DNA from: Variovorax sp. PMC12
GTDB lineage: Bacteria > Pseudomonadota > Gammaproteobacteria > Burkholderiales > Burkholderiaceae_C
Assembly (NCBI RefSeq): GCF_003019815.1
Contig: NZ_CP027773.1
Coordinates: 2,057,001 to 2,121,000, forward strand
Length of the DNA: 64,000 bases
Direction of reading: 5' to 3'
The notes beneath the pieces are model-generated. The model worked only from the letters and a program-made list of their open reading frames with translations. It did not search any database and had not been told where the DNA came from. This document shows, piece after piece, positions 1 through 9,127 of the stretch (the stretch's first letter is position 1; every line of letters begins with the position of its first letter). The position numbers and the translations under genes were made by a program.

Positions 1-864
<864 letters not shown>

Positions 865-881
865 GGGGGCAGCTTCCATAT

Positions 882-898
882 ATGCAACAGAATTGCAT
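882..898. promoter_or_regulatory. Inverted repeat upstream of the COG0523 GTPase, Fur/Zur-like operator 1
   Basis: ATGCAA and TTGCAT form a perfect 6-bp dyad around a 5-nt spacer, and near-symmetry continues outward to about 876-904 (CCATAT...ATATGG). It lies 18 bp from the GTPase start codon, where a repressor would block transcription on the minus strand. The arm sequence resembles the second dyad at 909-927. The assignment to Zur is inferred from the adjacent COG0523 gene. Confidence 0.5.
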
Positions 899-908
899 TA
901 TATGGATC

Positions 909-927
909 AACGCAACTTGGTTGCGTT
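909..927. promoter_or_regulatory. Inverted repeat upstream of the COG0523 GTPase, Fur/Zur-like operator 2
   Basis: AACGCAAC, a 3-nt spacer and GTTGCGTT make a perfect 19-bp dyad, the length typical of a Fur-family site. It shares the GCAA/TTGC core with the dyad at 882-898; the centres are about 28 bp apart, close to three helical turns. Tandem placement suggests cooperative binding by two dimers. It ends 7 bp before the stop codon of the upstream DUF899 gene, so it is truly intergenic. Confidence 0.5.
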
Positions 928-933
928 TGCCGC

Positions 934-1647
934 TCAGTATTGGAGTTGGGGATACCAGTCCTTGCCCCGCCCTTCGGGCGTCATGTCCAGCAGGTTCCAG
1001 ATCGGCATGGCGTCGGGCGCGCCGCGCGGGTCCTGCCCCGGGTCGGCAGTGCCGGGGCTCATCTCGGCCGCCCAGAAATGGCGGATGGTCTCGCCGTCGC
1101 GCCGGAACACGTTGAACGCCGGGTTGTCGCCGCCGTCGGGCTTCTCTCCGGCGTAGTCGCGGTTGAAATCGTTGCCGCCCGACGAGTACAGCGGCAGGTG
1201 GCGCCAGCCACGTTCCCTTGCAAAGGCCGCCATGCGGTCGATGGGCGAGGTGGCGATCACCGCAAACGCCACGCGCTGCAGGATGTCGGGCATTTCGCCG
1301 TCGTAGGCGCTGAGCAGCGAGGTGCACATGGAGCATGGCCGCTCCCGCTTCGGGCCGAACATCCAGTTGTAGGTGATGAGGGTGCCGTGCCTGCCGAACA
1401 GCTCGGAGAATTTCACCGGGCCGTCGGTGCCCTGGAACAGGTAGTCCTGCGGCACGATGCCGCCCGGCGGAAGCGCGCGGCGCATCTCCGCCACGCGCTC
1501 GATGCGGCGGCGCAGATCGATTTCTTCGGCGAGCAGTTCGGTGCGCGCCTTGCGGTACTCGGCGCTTTCGCCGGGAAAGCGGACGGGGTTGGACCTTGCG
1601 AGCTGGCTGGCCGAAGCAAGGCCCAAGGAGTCTGCACTGGAAGACAT
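934..1647 (-). CDS. DUF899 family thioredoxin-like protein
   Basis: A 237-residue protein of the DUF899 family. Members have a thioredoxin-like fold and are sometimes annotated as dithiol-disulfide isomerase-like; their reaction is not established. Visible hallmarks are a helical N-terminal segment rich in Arg/Glu (about residues 25-60), the YNWMFG segment and the CSMCTS cysteine pair near residue 105, and a C-terminal stretch ending in a tryptophan-rich WNLLDMTP...KDWYPQ. There is no signal peptide, so it should be cytoplasmic. The start is fixed by an unusually long Shine-Dalgarno sequence at 1651-1662. The COG0523 GTPase follows on the same strand after a gap holding two dyads, so the two genes may be separately controlled. 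Confidence 0.85.
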   Translation of the reverse strand: MSSSADSLGLASASQLARSNPVRFPGESAEYRKARTELLAEEIDLRRRIERVAEMRRALPPGGIVPQDYLFQGTDGPVKFSELFGRHGTLITYNWMFGPKRERPCSMCTSLLSAYDGEMPDILQRVAFAVIATSPIDRMAAFARERGWRHLPLYSSGGNDFNRDYAGEKPDGGDNPAFNVFRRDGETIRHFWAAEMSPGTADPGQDPRGAPDAMPIWNLLDMTPEGRGKDWYPQLQY

Positions 1648-1650
1648 GGC

Positions 1651-1662
1651 GGATCACCTCCT
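1651..1662 (-). promoter_or_regulatory. Extended ribosome binding site of the DUF899 gene
   Basis: On the minus strand AGGAGGTGATCC precedes the ATG at 1647. All 12 bases match the complement of the canonical 16S rRNA 3' end, far beyond the usual 4-6 bases. This strongly supports the chosen start and predicts tight initiation complexes. Confidence 0.8.
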
Positions 1663-1775
1663 GAAGCCCGGAAGATGGGCATTGACGTCGATCGCGGCGC
1701 CATATTGGCCCCGAACATTGCGCCGCGCCAGTACGCGCTTTTCCCCTGCCGGACCTGGAGTTGTCCTACGCCGCC

Positions 1776-2675
1776 CTACATTTCGAACGCCTCGACCTGC
1801 CGCCCGTCGACGTCGGTGAAGCCGTAGGCACGCGCCAGGTCGGCCACGCGCAGCACTTCGCCGGTCTTGTCCATCACCGCGGGGTCGGCAGCCAGCGCGG
1901 CCACCGCCCGGCCCAGATAGCGCGGCGATTCGGTGCGCGCGAGTTCGGGCTTCTCCTGCCAGTGCGCCTCGTCGGTCTTGTGCCCGGCCAGCACGAATTC
2001 CGTGCGCATCCAGCCCGGCGACACCGCGACGGACGCCACGCCGTGCGGCTTCAGTTCATGCGCCATGCCGAAGGCCAGCCGCGTCATCGACGCCTTGGCC
2101 AGGTCGTAGAACAGGCTGCCGCGCAGGTAGCGGCCCCGGTCCCAGAAGGTGGTGGTGACGATCAGCCCCTTCTTCTGCCGCACCAGCATTGGCGCGGCGC
2201 AGCGGCTGGCCACCAGATGGTTGCGCACGCCGCGGTCGAACATCGTGTCCCAGTTCGATAGCGGATGTTCCCAGAACGGCGCCTCGAACACGCCGTTGAA
2301 ACTCTCGTGGCCGCCCCAGGCGTTGTTGACGAGCAGGTCGAGGCGGCCATGCTCGCGGTCCACGCGATCGAACAGCGCGGCCACTTCGTCTTCACGGGTG
2401 TGGTCGCATTGCACGGCGATGCCCCGGCCACCCTGGCGCGTGACCTCCTCGGCCGTGTCGTCGATGCTTCCGGGCAGCGCCTTCAGGTCCGACAGGGCCA
2501 GCAGTTGGCCGTAGCTGGAGGCAGGCTGGTCTCGCGTGCTGCGTCCGGTGACGTACACGGTGGCGCCGGCCGCGCCCAGTTCGACCGCGATGCCGCGCCC
2601 TGCGCCCCGGCTCGCGCCCGTGACCACAGCCACGCAGTCCTTCAGCGGACGGTCGGTGCTTTCTTCTTTCTGCAT
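1776..2675 (-). CDS. SDR family NAD(P)-dependent oxidoreductase
   Basis: A 299-residue short-chain dehydrogenase. The Rossmann motif TGASRGAGRG lies at residues 19-28 and the NNAWGG element near 115. The active-site helix has YDLAK in place of the commoner YxxxK context with a preceding serine. It is longer than the classical 250 residues because of an insertion around residues 45-70. The protein should reduce or oxidise a small carbonyl or alcohol in the cytoplasm; the substrate is not evident. The start at 2675 follows an AAGGAG ribosome site and removes a non-coding extension that would run into the AraC gene. It lies 44 bp downstream of the AraC regulator on the same strand, so co-transcription is possible. 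Confidence 0.88.
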   Translation of the reverse strand: MQKEESTDRPLKDCVAVVTGASRGAGRGIAVELGAAGATVYVTGRSTRDQPASSYGQLLALSDLKALPGSIDDTAEEVTRQGGRGIAVQCDHTREDEVAALFDRVDREHGRLDLLVNNAWGGHESFNGVFEAPFWEHPLSNWDTMFDRGVRNHLVASRCAAPMLVRQKKGLIVTTTFWDRGRYLRGSLFYDLAKASMTRLAFGMAHELKPHGVASVAVSPGWMRTEFVLAGHKTDEAHWQEKPELARTESPRYLGRAVAALAADPAVMDKTGEVLRVADLARAYGFTDVDGRQVEAFEM

Positions 2676-2719
2676 CTTTTTCGGCTCCTTGCTTGAGAGC
2701 GCATGACGATAGGCCGCGC

Positions 2720-3589
2720 TCAGCCGCCCGTCTTGGAAGAAACCGAAACCGTTCGCCCGAGGAATTCGGTCGGCGTGACGCCGCACAGCGCGCGGAACTC
2801 GTTGACGAGGTGCGACTGGTCGTAGAAGCCGCCTTCCAGCGCAAGGTCGGCCCAGTCCGGCGCCGGCCGCTGCCGCAGCGCGCGCAGGCAGCCGTGCATC
2901 CGCGCGAGCCGGCTCCAGGTGCGCGGCGACAGGCCGACGTGTGCATGAAAAAGCTGCTGCAGCCGACGTTCGCCGACGCCGACCGCCACCGCCACATCGC
3001 GCAACGGCAGCCGCCCTTCGGACGCTGCGATCAACCGCGTCGCATGCGTGGCGATGTCGTTGCCCGCGATGCGGCTGCCGCGCAGGCGATGCAGCAGCGC
3101 GGCATGCAACAGCGCGACACGCTGGGCGTCGCCGGGCGCTTCGGCCATGCGCTCGAGCAGCGCCGAACCCTCCCCTCGCCACAGCGCATCGAGATGGACC
3201 GCGCCGCCGCCGATCTCACCGGCCGGCAGCCCGAGCAAGCAGGCAGCGGCGCCAGGGCGCAGGGTGACGGAAAGCCCCTCGACTTGGCCCCGCATGCGCA
3301 CCACGACCGGTGCGGCCGAGGCGCCGATGGCCTCTACCTCCAGGCCGTCCCCGTCGCCAGCAGACGGCGCGTCGCCGAAGTTGAAGACCAGCCGCACCGC
3401 CCCGTCGGGCAGCACGCGCTCGCGCATCTCGTGGCCGTCGGCAAAAGTTTCGCGGTACAGCATGAGGTGCGACACATGCCCGCGCAACGCGGCACCCACC
3501 GCAAACGCGCGCAGCGTGCCGGCGGGCACGGCCGATTCCGGCCCGTGCAGGGGGTCGTCTTCGAGCCGGAGGAAAAGGCGTTCGCCCAT
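2720..3589 (-). CDS. AraC family transcriptional regulator
   Basis: A 289-residue protein with the two-helix-turn-helix AraC/XylS domain in the last 100 residues (segments beginning LRDVAVAVGVGERRLQQLF and LALEGGFYDQSHL, then the conserved F-R-x-x-x-G-x-T-P-x-E/F end). The N-terminal 180 residues are of the type found in regulators with an uncharacterised sensing domain. It is divergent from the GST at 3670 across 80 bp containing an inverted repeat, so it may control that gene, itself and the SDR downstream. The inducer is unknown. Confidence 0.87.
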   Translation of the reverse strand: MGERLFLRLEDDPLHGPESAVPAGTLRAFAVGAALRGHVSHLMLYRETFADGHEMRERVLPDGAVRLVFNFGDAPSAGDGDGLEVEAIGASAAPVVVRMRGQVEGLSVTLRPGAAACLLGLPAGEIGGGAVHLDALWRGEGSALLERMAEAPGDAQRVALLHAALLHRLRGSRIAGNDIATHATRLIAASEGRLPLRDVAVAVGVGERRLQQLFHAHVGLSPRTWSRLARMHGCLRALRQRPAPDWADLALEGGFYDQSHLVNEFRALCGVTPTEFLGRTVSVSSKTGG

Positions 3590-3610
3590 GGGTGCCGATT
3601 GTGTTGAAAA

Positions 3611-3644
3611 AGAGGCCACCTCAGGTCGCTGAAAATCGGCCTCT
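3611..3644. promoter_or_regulatory. Inverted repeat in the AraC/GST divergent promoter region
   Basis: AGAGGCC at 3611-3617 and GGCCTCT at 3638-3644 are perfect 7-bp arms 20 bp apart, flanked by A-rich and T-rich runs, so the dyad is longer and imperfect (AAAAAGAGGCC...GGCCTCTCCACTTTTT). It occupies most of the 80-bp space between two divergent start codons and is a plausible operator. A small bidirectional hairpin is the alternative. Confidence 0.4.
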
Positions 3645-3669
3645 CCACTTTTTCGGTACCGTCCGCCGC

Positions 3670-4317
3670 ATGCCCGCCACCGCCCTGCCCGTTCTCTACT
3701 CGTTCCGCCGCTGCCCGTACGCCATGCGCGCGCGGCTCGCACTGGCGGCCGCGGAGCAAGCCTGCGAGCTGCGCGAGGTGGCGCTGAAGAACAAGCCCCC
3801 GGAAATGCTCGCCGCCTCGCCCAAGGGCACGGTGCCGGTGCTGCTGCCCGGCGACGGCACGGTGCTGGAGCAGAGCCTGGACGTGATGCTCTGGGCGCTG
3901 CGCCGCAACGATCCGCTGCGCTGGCTGCAGCCCGAGGCCGGCACGCTCGCTGACATGCTCGCGCTGGTCGCCGAATGCGACGACCGCTTCAAGCCCCTGC
4001 TGGACCGCTACAAGTACCCCGACCGCCATGCGGACGGCGGCGCGCCGGCCCGCGAACAGGGCGCGCTGTTCCTGCGCGGCCTCGAAGACCGGCTCTCGGC
4101 CGCGCCGCAGCTCGCCGGCCGCCACGCCACCCTGGCAGACGCCGCGCTGATGCCCTTCGTGCGCCAGTTCGCGATGGTCGACGCCGCATGGTTCGCCGCG
4201 CAGCCGTGGCCCCGCCTGCAGGCCTGGCTCGACGGCTGGACCGGCTCCGGACTGTTCGAACGCGTCATGCAGAAGTACGCGCCGTGGAAGGCGGGCGAGG
4301 CCGGCGTCCGGTTCTAG
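3670..4317 (+). CDS. Glutathione S-transferase family protein
   Basis: A 215-residue protein with a thioredoxin-fold N-terminal domain starting LYSFRRCPYAMRAR (Cys15 at the glutaredoxin-like active position), the cis-Pro segment GTVPVLL near residue 55, and an all-helical C-terminal domain. These are hallmarks of GSTs in the SspA/omega-like range. It presumably conjugates or reduces small electrophiles with glutathione in the cytoplasm. The ATG at 3670 begins right at the fold; a longer in-frame reading from 3592 would cross the divergent promoter. The last four bases overlap the end of the convergent LysR gene. Confidence 0.88.
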   Translation: MPATALPVLYSFRRCPYAMRARLALAAAEQACELREVALKNKPPEMLAASPKGTVPVLLPGDGTVLEQSLDVMLWALRRNDPLRWLQPEAGTLADMLALVAECDDRFKPLLDRYKYPDRHADGGAPAREQGALFLRGLEDRLSAAPQLAGRHATLADAALMPFVRQFAMVDAAWFAAQPWPRLQAWLDGWTGSGLFERVMQKYAPWKAGEAGVRF

Positions 4318-5216
4318 CCGGACATGACCGCCGCGGAAGCGCGCTGGATGCACTCGATGAAGTGCTGCGCCGCCGGCGTCGACAACTGTCCCCTGCGCCG
4401 CAGCACGCACACATTGAGCATGGGCAGTGCCTCGTCCACGTCGACCCGGCGGATGCCGTGGCGCTTGAAAGTCAGCTTGACCAGCGGCTCGACGAACAGG
4501 CCGATCAAATCCATGTTCCCCACCAGCCCCAGCGCCACCGTCACCGACTGCCCCTGGATGATGCGCGAGGGCGGCGGAAGCCCGAGCGGCGTGAACAGCG
4601 GCGCCACCGACTCGCGCCCCCGGTGGTCGTCGCCCGGCAATATCCATTCGGCCGGGTACAGGTCGAGCAGCGAGCGCGCCCCGCGCAGCGGATGGCGGTT
4701 GCGCATGCCCACCACCAGCTGCACCGGAAACAGCTCCAGCGCCTCGAACTGCGGATCGAGCGTGCCCGGCACCACGTGGGCCACCGCGAAGTCGAGGTAG
4801 CCGTCGCGCAGCCGCGCCAGCATCCACGGCAGCACCGCTTCGCTGAACTGCACGTCGACGGCGGGCAGGCGGGTGTGGAAATCCTTGAACGCGGGCGGCA
4901 GCACGGTGAGCGCGAACGATGCGCTCACCGCCATCGACACCGAGCCGGTGGCGCCGTCGCGGATCTGCGCGATTTCGTCGCGCGCGCGCTGCATGTCGGC
5001 CAGCAGCAGCCGCGCGCGCGGCGCAAAGGCCTGGCCGAACTCGGTGAGCCGCACGCCCTTGACGCTGCGCTCCACCAGCGGCGCGCCGACCTCGCGCTCC
5101 AGCTCGCGCACGATCTTCGTCACCGCGGGCTGCGACAGCCCCAGCACCCGGGCCGCGGCGCGGATGCTCATCTGCTCGACCACCGCCACGAAGGCGTGCA
5201 ACTGATTGGGCTTCAT
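4314..5216 (-). CDS. LysR family transcriptional regulator
   Basis: A 300-residue LTTR. The winged helix-turn-helix occupies residues 1-60 (MKPNQLHAFVAVVEQMSIRA, then LGLSQPAVTKIVRELEREVGAPLVER), followed by a two-lobed effector-binding domain. I chose ATG 5216 over a TTG three codons upstream because it matches the family start. It is divergent from the MHS-type transporter gene at 5351 across 134 bp, the standard arrangement for an LTTR that activates its neighbour. It therefore probably controls the transporter and the DUF2817 hydrolase in response to their substrate. Confidence 0.92.
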   Translation of the reverse strand: MKPNQLHAFVAVVEQMSIRAAARVLGLSQPAVTKIVRELEREVGAPLVERSVKGVRLTEFGQAFAPRARLLLADMQRARDEIAQIRDGATGSVSMAVSASFALTVLPPAFKDFHTRLPAVDVQFSEAVLPWMLARLRDGYLDFAVAHVVPGTLDPQFEALELFPVQLVVGMRNRHPLRGARSLLDLYPAEWILPGDDHRGRESVAPLFTPLGLPPPSRIIQGQSVTVALGLVGNMDLIGLFVEPLVKLTFKRHGIRRVDVDEALPMLNVCVLRRRGQLSTPAAQHFIECIQRASAAVMSG

Positions 5217-5350
5217 GACAACCAAAAGTTATCGTTATGGCCCAATTATTGTCTTTTCATGACAGCGGCGAGTCTCTAGCATCCGGCGCGGCCAGGGGCA
5301 TACATACCTTCGGCAGACATCCATACAAAGCAAGCACACACTGGAGAGAC

Positions 5351-6672
5351 ATGAGCATCCCAAGCAACCCGCCGGCATCGAGCCCCGCGCGCCGGCGCCA
5401 GACCATCGTTGCCACCACCATCGGCAACGGCCTGGAGTTCTTCGACTTCACCGTCTACGGCTTCCTGGCGCTCGTGATCGGCAAGCTCTTCTTTCCGACC
5501 TTCAACTCCTACGGGCAACTGCTGCTGACGGTGGCGAGCTTCGGCGTGGGCTTCATCATGCGGCCGCTGGGCGGCATCGTCATCGGCGCCTACGCGGACC
5601 GCGCGGGCCGCAAGAAGGCCATGACGCTCACCATCTTCCTGATGGCGCTGGGCTGCGCGCTGATCGCGTTCACGCCCACCTACGCGAGCATCGGCGTCGC
5701 GGCGCCGATCGTCATCGTGCTGGCGCGGCTCATCCAGGGTTTCTCGGCCGGCGGCGAGGTGGGCGCTTCGACCACCCTGCTGGTGGAACACGCCACGCCG
5801 GCCAACCGCGGCTACATGGCGAGCTGGCAGTTCGCCAGCCAGGGCCTGGGCGTGCTGATGGGCGCCGTGGTGGTGGGCGTGCTCACGACCGCGCTCTCGG
5901 CCGAATCCATGCAGAGCTGGGGCTGGCGCGTGCCCTTCGTGATCGGCATGCTGATCGCGCCGGTGGGCATCTACATCCGCCGCCACCTCGAAGAGTCGCT
6001 GCACATCTCGCCGGCCGAAGCCGCCGCGCCGCGCGAAAGCAGCCTGAAGATCGTCTGCACGCAGCACGGCAAGACGGTGTGGCCGCCATCCTCACGCTGG
6101 TGGGCGGCACCACGGCGGCCTACGTGGTCACGTTCTACATGCCGACCTATGCGGTGCGCGAGCTCGGGTTCACGCCCTCGGTGGCGCTGTTCGGCGCGGC
6201 GCTCACCGGCCTCATCTCTTTCGCTTTCGCGCCCTTCGTGGGCAAGCTGTCCGACGTGGTGGGCCGCAAGCCGCTGATCCTGTGGAGCCGCATCGCGCTG
6301 GCCGTGCTCATCTACCCGGGCTTCCTGTGGCTCAACGCCTCGCCCACGCCCAAGGTTCTTTTCGTGGTGCTCGGCGTCTTCAGCTTCGGCCTGGTGGTGC
6401 AGACGGTGCCCGGCATCACGATGCTGCCGGAGATGTTTCCGAAGGCGGTGCGCGCGAGCGGCATGTCGCTGGTGTACAGCGTGGGCGTGGCTCTCTTCGG
6501 CGGCTTCGCGCCCTTCATCAGCACCTGGCTGCTGAACGCAACGGGCAGCAAGCTGGCGCCGGCCTGGTACCTGGTGGCGATGACGGTCGTCTCGCTGCTC
6601 GGCCTGCTCTGGCTGCGCGACCATACCGGCCGCGACATCGACGCCGCGGGCGCCCACGCGGCCTCTGCCTGA
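5351..6672 (+). pseudogene. MFS transporter, metabolite:H+ symporter (MHS) type, with a single-base frameshift
   Basis: The first 243 codons give an MHS-type carrier N-half: an intact EFFDFTVYGF segment in TM1, the loop 2-3 motif GAYADRAGRKK and RLIQGFSAGGEVG in TM4-5. At about 6080 the frame is lost. The C-half continues one frame lower from 6079 (AAILTLVGGTTAAYVV) to the stop at 6672 with the loop 8-9 motif GKLSDVVGRK. Restoring one C after GTG at 6077-6079 gives a seamless 440-residue protein, the normal MHS length. These symporters import organic acids or small zwitterions across the inner membrane. The defect is either an assembly indel or a recent inactivating deletion; both halves look well conserved. 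A GGAGAG ribosome site precedes the ATG, and LysR is divergent. Confidence 0.85.
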
Positions 6673-6713
6673 AGAGTTCCTCCCGATATTCCAAGCACAG
6701 GAGTCCCCACCTC

Positions 6714-7817
6714 ATGACGACACAACGCTCCGCCGCCACGCGGCATTTCTCAGGCACATATGCCGAAGCCCGCGCCAAGTTCCTCGACGCCGCCGCACAG
6801 CGCGGCGCGGCCGTCGAGTCGTTCGTGCTCGATGCGCACCGCGGCGCGCTCGGCGAAGAGCTCGCCACCGACGTTGCGCTCATCGGCGCCATCGACGCGA
6901 AGAAGCTGCTGCTCGTGACCTCGGGCACGCACGGCCCCGAAGGCTTCAGCGGCTCGGGCGCGCAGATCGCCACGCTGAACGACGCCGACCTGCTCTCTCG
7001 CCTGGAGCAGGCCGGCGTGGCGCTGCTGCTGGTGCATGCCGTCAATCCGCATGGCTTTTCGCACCTGCACCGCACCAACGAAGACAACATCGACCTGAAC
7101 CGCAACCACATCGACTTCAATGCGCCGCTGCCGGTGAACGCCGCGTACGCCGAAGTCGAGCCGCTGGTGCTGCCCGCCAGCTGGCCGCCCACGCCCGCCG
7201 ACGAGGCCGCCGTGGGCGCCTATATCCAGAAGCACGGCATGACCGCTTTCCGCGCGGCCGTGACCAAGGGCCAGTACACCTCGCCCGACGGCCTGTTCTA
7301 CGGCGGCACCGCGCCGTCGTGGAGCAACGGGACCATCCGCAAGATCCTGCGCAAGTACGCGGCCTCGGCCACGCACCTGGGCTGGATCGACGTGCACACC
7401 GGCCTGGGCCCCTACGGCCACGGCGAGAAGATCTACCCGGGCCGCAACACGCCCGAAGACCTGGCGCTGGCCCACGCCTGGTGGGGCGCCGACGTGTTCG
7501 CGCCGTTCGCGGGCGACTCGGCCTCGGCCGACGTGTCGGGCCCGGTCATCTCGACCGCTTACGACGAATGCCCGAACGCGCGCATCGCGCCCATGGGCCT
7601 GGAGTTCGGCACCCTGCCCGACCTGGAGGTGCTGAACCGCCTGCGCGCCGACACCTGGCTGCGCCGCCACCCCGAAGCGCCCGACGCGCAGAAGCGCGAG
7701 ATTCGCCAGCAGCTGCGCGACGCCTTCTACTGCGACAACGAGGAATGGAAGGGCATGGTGCTGGGGCAGACCCGCGTCGTTCTATTGCAAACGCTGCAGG
7801 GCCTGCGCAAAGCCTGA
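6714..7817 (+). CDS. DUF2817 family (M14-like) metallohydrolase
   Basis: A 367-residue member of the DUF2817 family, related to M14 zinc carboxypeptidases. The predicted zinc triad is visible: His73 and Glu76 in GTHGPEG, and His228 in DVHTGLG. Other motifs are the HAVNPHGF segment and the NEDNIDLNRNHIDF segment, which is typical of the family. There is no signal peptide, so it acts on something already imported. It lies 41 bp behind the MHS-type carrier and is probably co-transcribed under the divergent LysR, which suggests an uptake-then-hydrolysis pair for an amide or acylated amino acid. Other M14 relatives are succinylglutamate desuccinylases and deacylases. The exact substrate cannot be read from sequence. 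Confidence 0.85.
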   Translation: MTTQRSAATRHFSGTYAEARAKFLDAAAQRGAAVESFVLDAHRGALGEELATDVALIGAIDAKKLLLVTSGTHGPEGFSGSGAQIATLNDADLLSRLEQAGVALLLVHAVNPHGFSHLHRTNEDNIDLNRNHIDFNAPLPVNAAYAEVEPLVLPASWPPTPADEAAVGAYIQKHGMTAFRAAVTKGQYTSPDGLFYGGTAPSWSNGTIRKILRKYAASATHLGWIDVHTGLGPYGHGEKIYPGRNTPEDLALAHAWWGADVFAPFAGDSASADVSGPVISTAYDECPNARIAPMGLEFGTLPDLEVLNRLRADTWLRRHPEAPDAQKREIRQQLRDAFYCDNEEWKGMVLGQTRVVLLQTLQGLRKA

Positions 7818-7821
7818 TCGC

Positions 7822-8619
7822 TCACTCGAATTTGGGCGCGCGCCGTTCGCGCAGCGAGGCAACGCCCTCGCGCACGTCGGCGCCTGCAAAGCCCATGAAT
7901 TCGAGTGCCAGCGACGCGTCGAAGGTCGGCCCGGCCTGGCGCAGCCAGTTGTTCAGCGCGTACTTGGTGAGGCGAATCGCGCTCTGGCTGCCGGCCGCGA
8001 GCCGGTCGGCCACCTCGTAGGCGCGCGGCAGCAGGTCGGCTTCGTCCACCACGAGCGACACGAGGCCGATGCGCTCGGCCTCTTCGCCGCTCACCGGCTC
8101 GCACAGCAGCAGGTGGTACTTGGCCTTGGCCATGCCGCACAGCAGCGGCCACACGATGGCCGCATGGTCGCCCGCCGCCACGCCCAGTCGCGTATGGCCG
8201 TCGACGATCTTCGCGTTTTTGGTGGCAATGGAAATGTCGGCCAGCAGGCCCGCCACCAGCCCCGCGCCCACGGCCGGGCCGTGCATGGCGCTGACGATGG
8301 GCTTGTCGCAGTTGATGATGTTGTAGACCAGGTCGCGCGCCTCGCGCCACACGCGCTGGCGCACCGCGTCGTCGGTGGTCATGTCCTGCACCATCGCCAG
8401 GTCGCCGCCGCCCGAGAAGCCCTGGCCCTCGCCCCGCAGCACCGCGCAGCGCACCGTGTCGTCGGCCGACACGTCGCGCCATATCTCGGCGAGTTCGCGG
8501 TGGCCGTCGTGCCCGGCCGTCGGCAGCTTGCCGTTCGCCGCGCGCATCTGGATGTCGAGCACCGCGCCGTTCGCGCCCCGGCGCGTGATGGCAAGGGTCT
8601 GATAGCGGGTGTAGTCCAT
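7822..8619 (-). CDS. Enoyl-CoA hydratase/isomerase family protein
   Basis: A 265-residue crotonase-fold protein. The oxyanion-hole segments are visible as GEGQGFSGGGDL near residue 65 and MHGPAVGAGLVAGLLADISIA near residue 110. The acidic residue of the second catalytic position in classical hydratases is not obvious, so hydratase, isomerase or another crotonase activity are all possible. The start at 8619 is the first ATG before the crotonase fold. It runs convergent to the DUF2817 gene with a 4-bp gap, and a small secreted-protein gene lies 16 bp upstream on the same strand. It is presumably cytoplasmic and acts on acyl-CoA. Confidence 0.86.
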   Translation of the reverse strand: MDYTRYQTLAITRRGANGAVLDIQMRAANGKLPTAGHDGHRELAEIWRDVSADDTVRCAVLRGEGQGFSGGGDLAMVQDMTTDDAVRQRVWREARDLVYNIINCDKPIVSAMHGPAVGAGLVAGLLADISIATKNAKIVDGHTRLGVAAGDHAAIVWPLLCGMAKAKYHLLLCEPVSGEEAERIGLVSLVVDEADLLPRAYEVADRLAAGSQSAIRLTKYALNNWLRQAGPTFDASLALEFMGFAGADVREGVASLRERRAPKFE

Positions 8620-8635
8620 GGCGGATCCGTCTTTC

Positions 8636-9061
8636 TTATTTCTTGGCGGCGATCTCGCGGCAGCGCCGAACGTTGCCGTCGAAGCGCGCCGCGAGGCCGG
8701 GCTCGCACGCATCGTCGCCGGGGGTGAGCTTGCACATGCCAACCACCACGTAGTCCATGACCGCCGACGTGCACATCGGGTAGGCCGCGAGCTCGGGGTT
8801 GGCCTTGACCTTGAAGCCCCAGCGGTCCGAGAACTCCACCGTGCGCGCCATCGCGTCGTGGAAGAAGCCGCGGTCCTTTGCGGCGATGGCGGCCTCCATG
8901 CGCGGCAGTTCCTCGTTCAGGTAGCCGACCGCATCGAGCGGGAAGTCGGCGGGATTCTGCTGCGCCGTGGCCATGGATGCGGCCAGCACCAGGGGCAAGG
9001 CAGAAAAGATGCGCAAGGCCGGAGCGAGCGCGGAACGAAGGGACGGGCTTTGAGGGTGCAT
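8636..9061 (-). CDS. Small secreted protein of unknown function
   Basis: A 141-residue protein with a clear Sec signal peptide (positively charged N-terminus, hydrophobic ALRIFSALPLVLAASMA, cleavage near ATA-QQ about residue 34). The mature part has four cysteines, which suggests disulfides in the periplasm, and a conserved-looking segment MCTSAVMDYVVVGMC. I do not recognise the family. I chose ATG 9061 because the longer reading from 9091 only adds a poor N-terminus. It probably shares a transcript with the enoyl-CoA hydratase gene 16 bp downstream. Confidence 0.7.
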   Translation of the reverse strand: MHPQSPSLRSALAPALRIFSALPLVLAASMATAQQNPADFPLDAVGYLNEELPRMEAAIAAKDRGFFHDAMARTVEFSDRWGFKVKANPELAAYPMCTSAVMDYVVVGMCKLTPGDDACEPGLAARFDGNVRRCREIAAKK

Positions 9062-9127
9062 GGCCGTGAATTCTGCAACGTTTTGAAGCACTTTTGAATG
9101 AGCGGCGATGCGCGGGCGCGACGGCGC

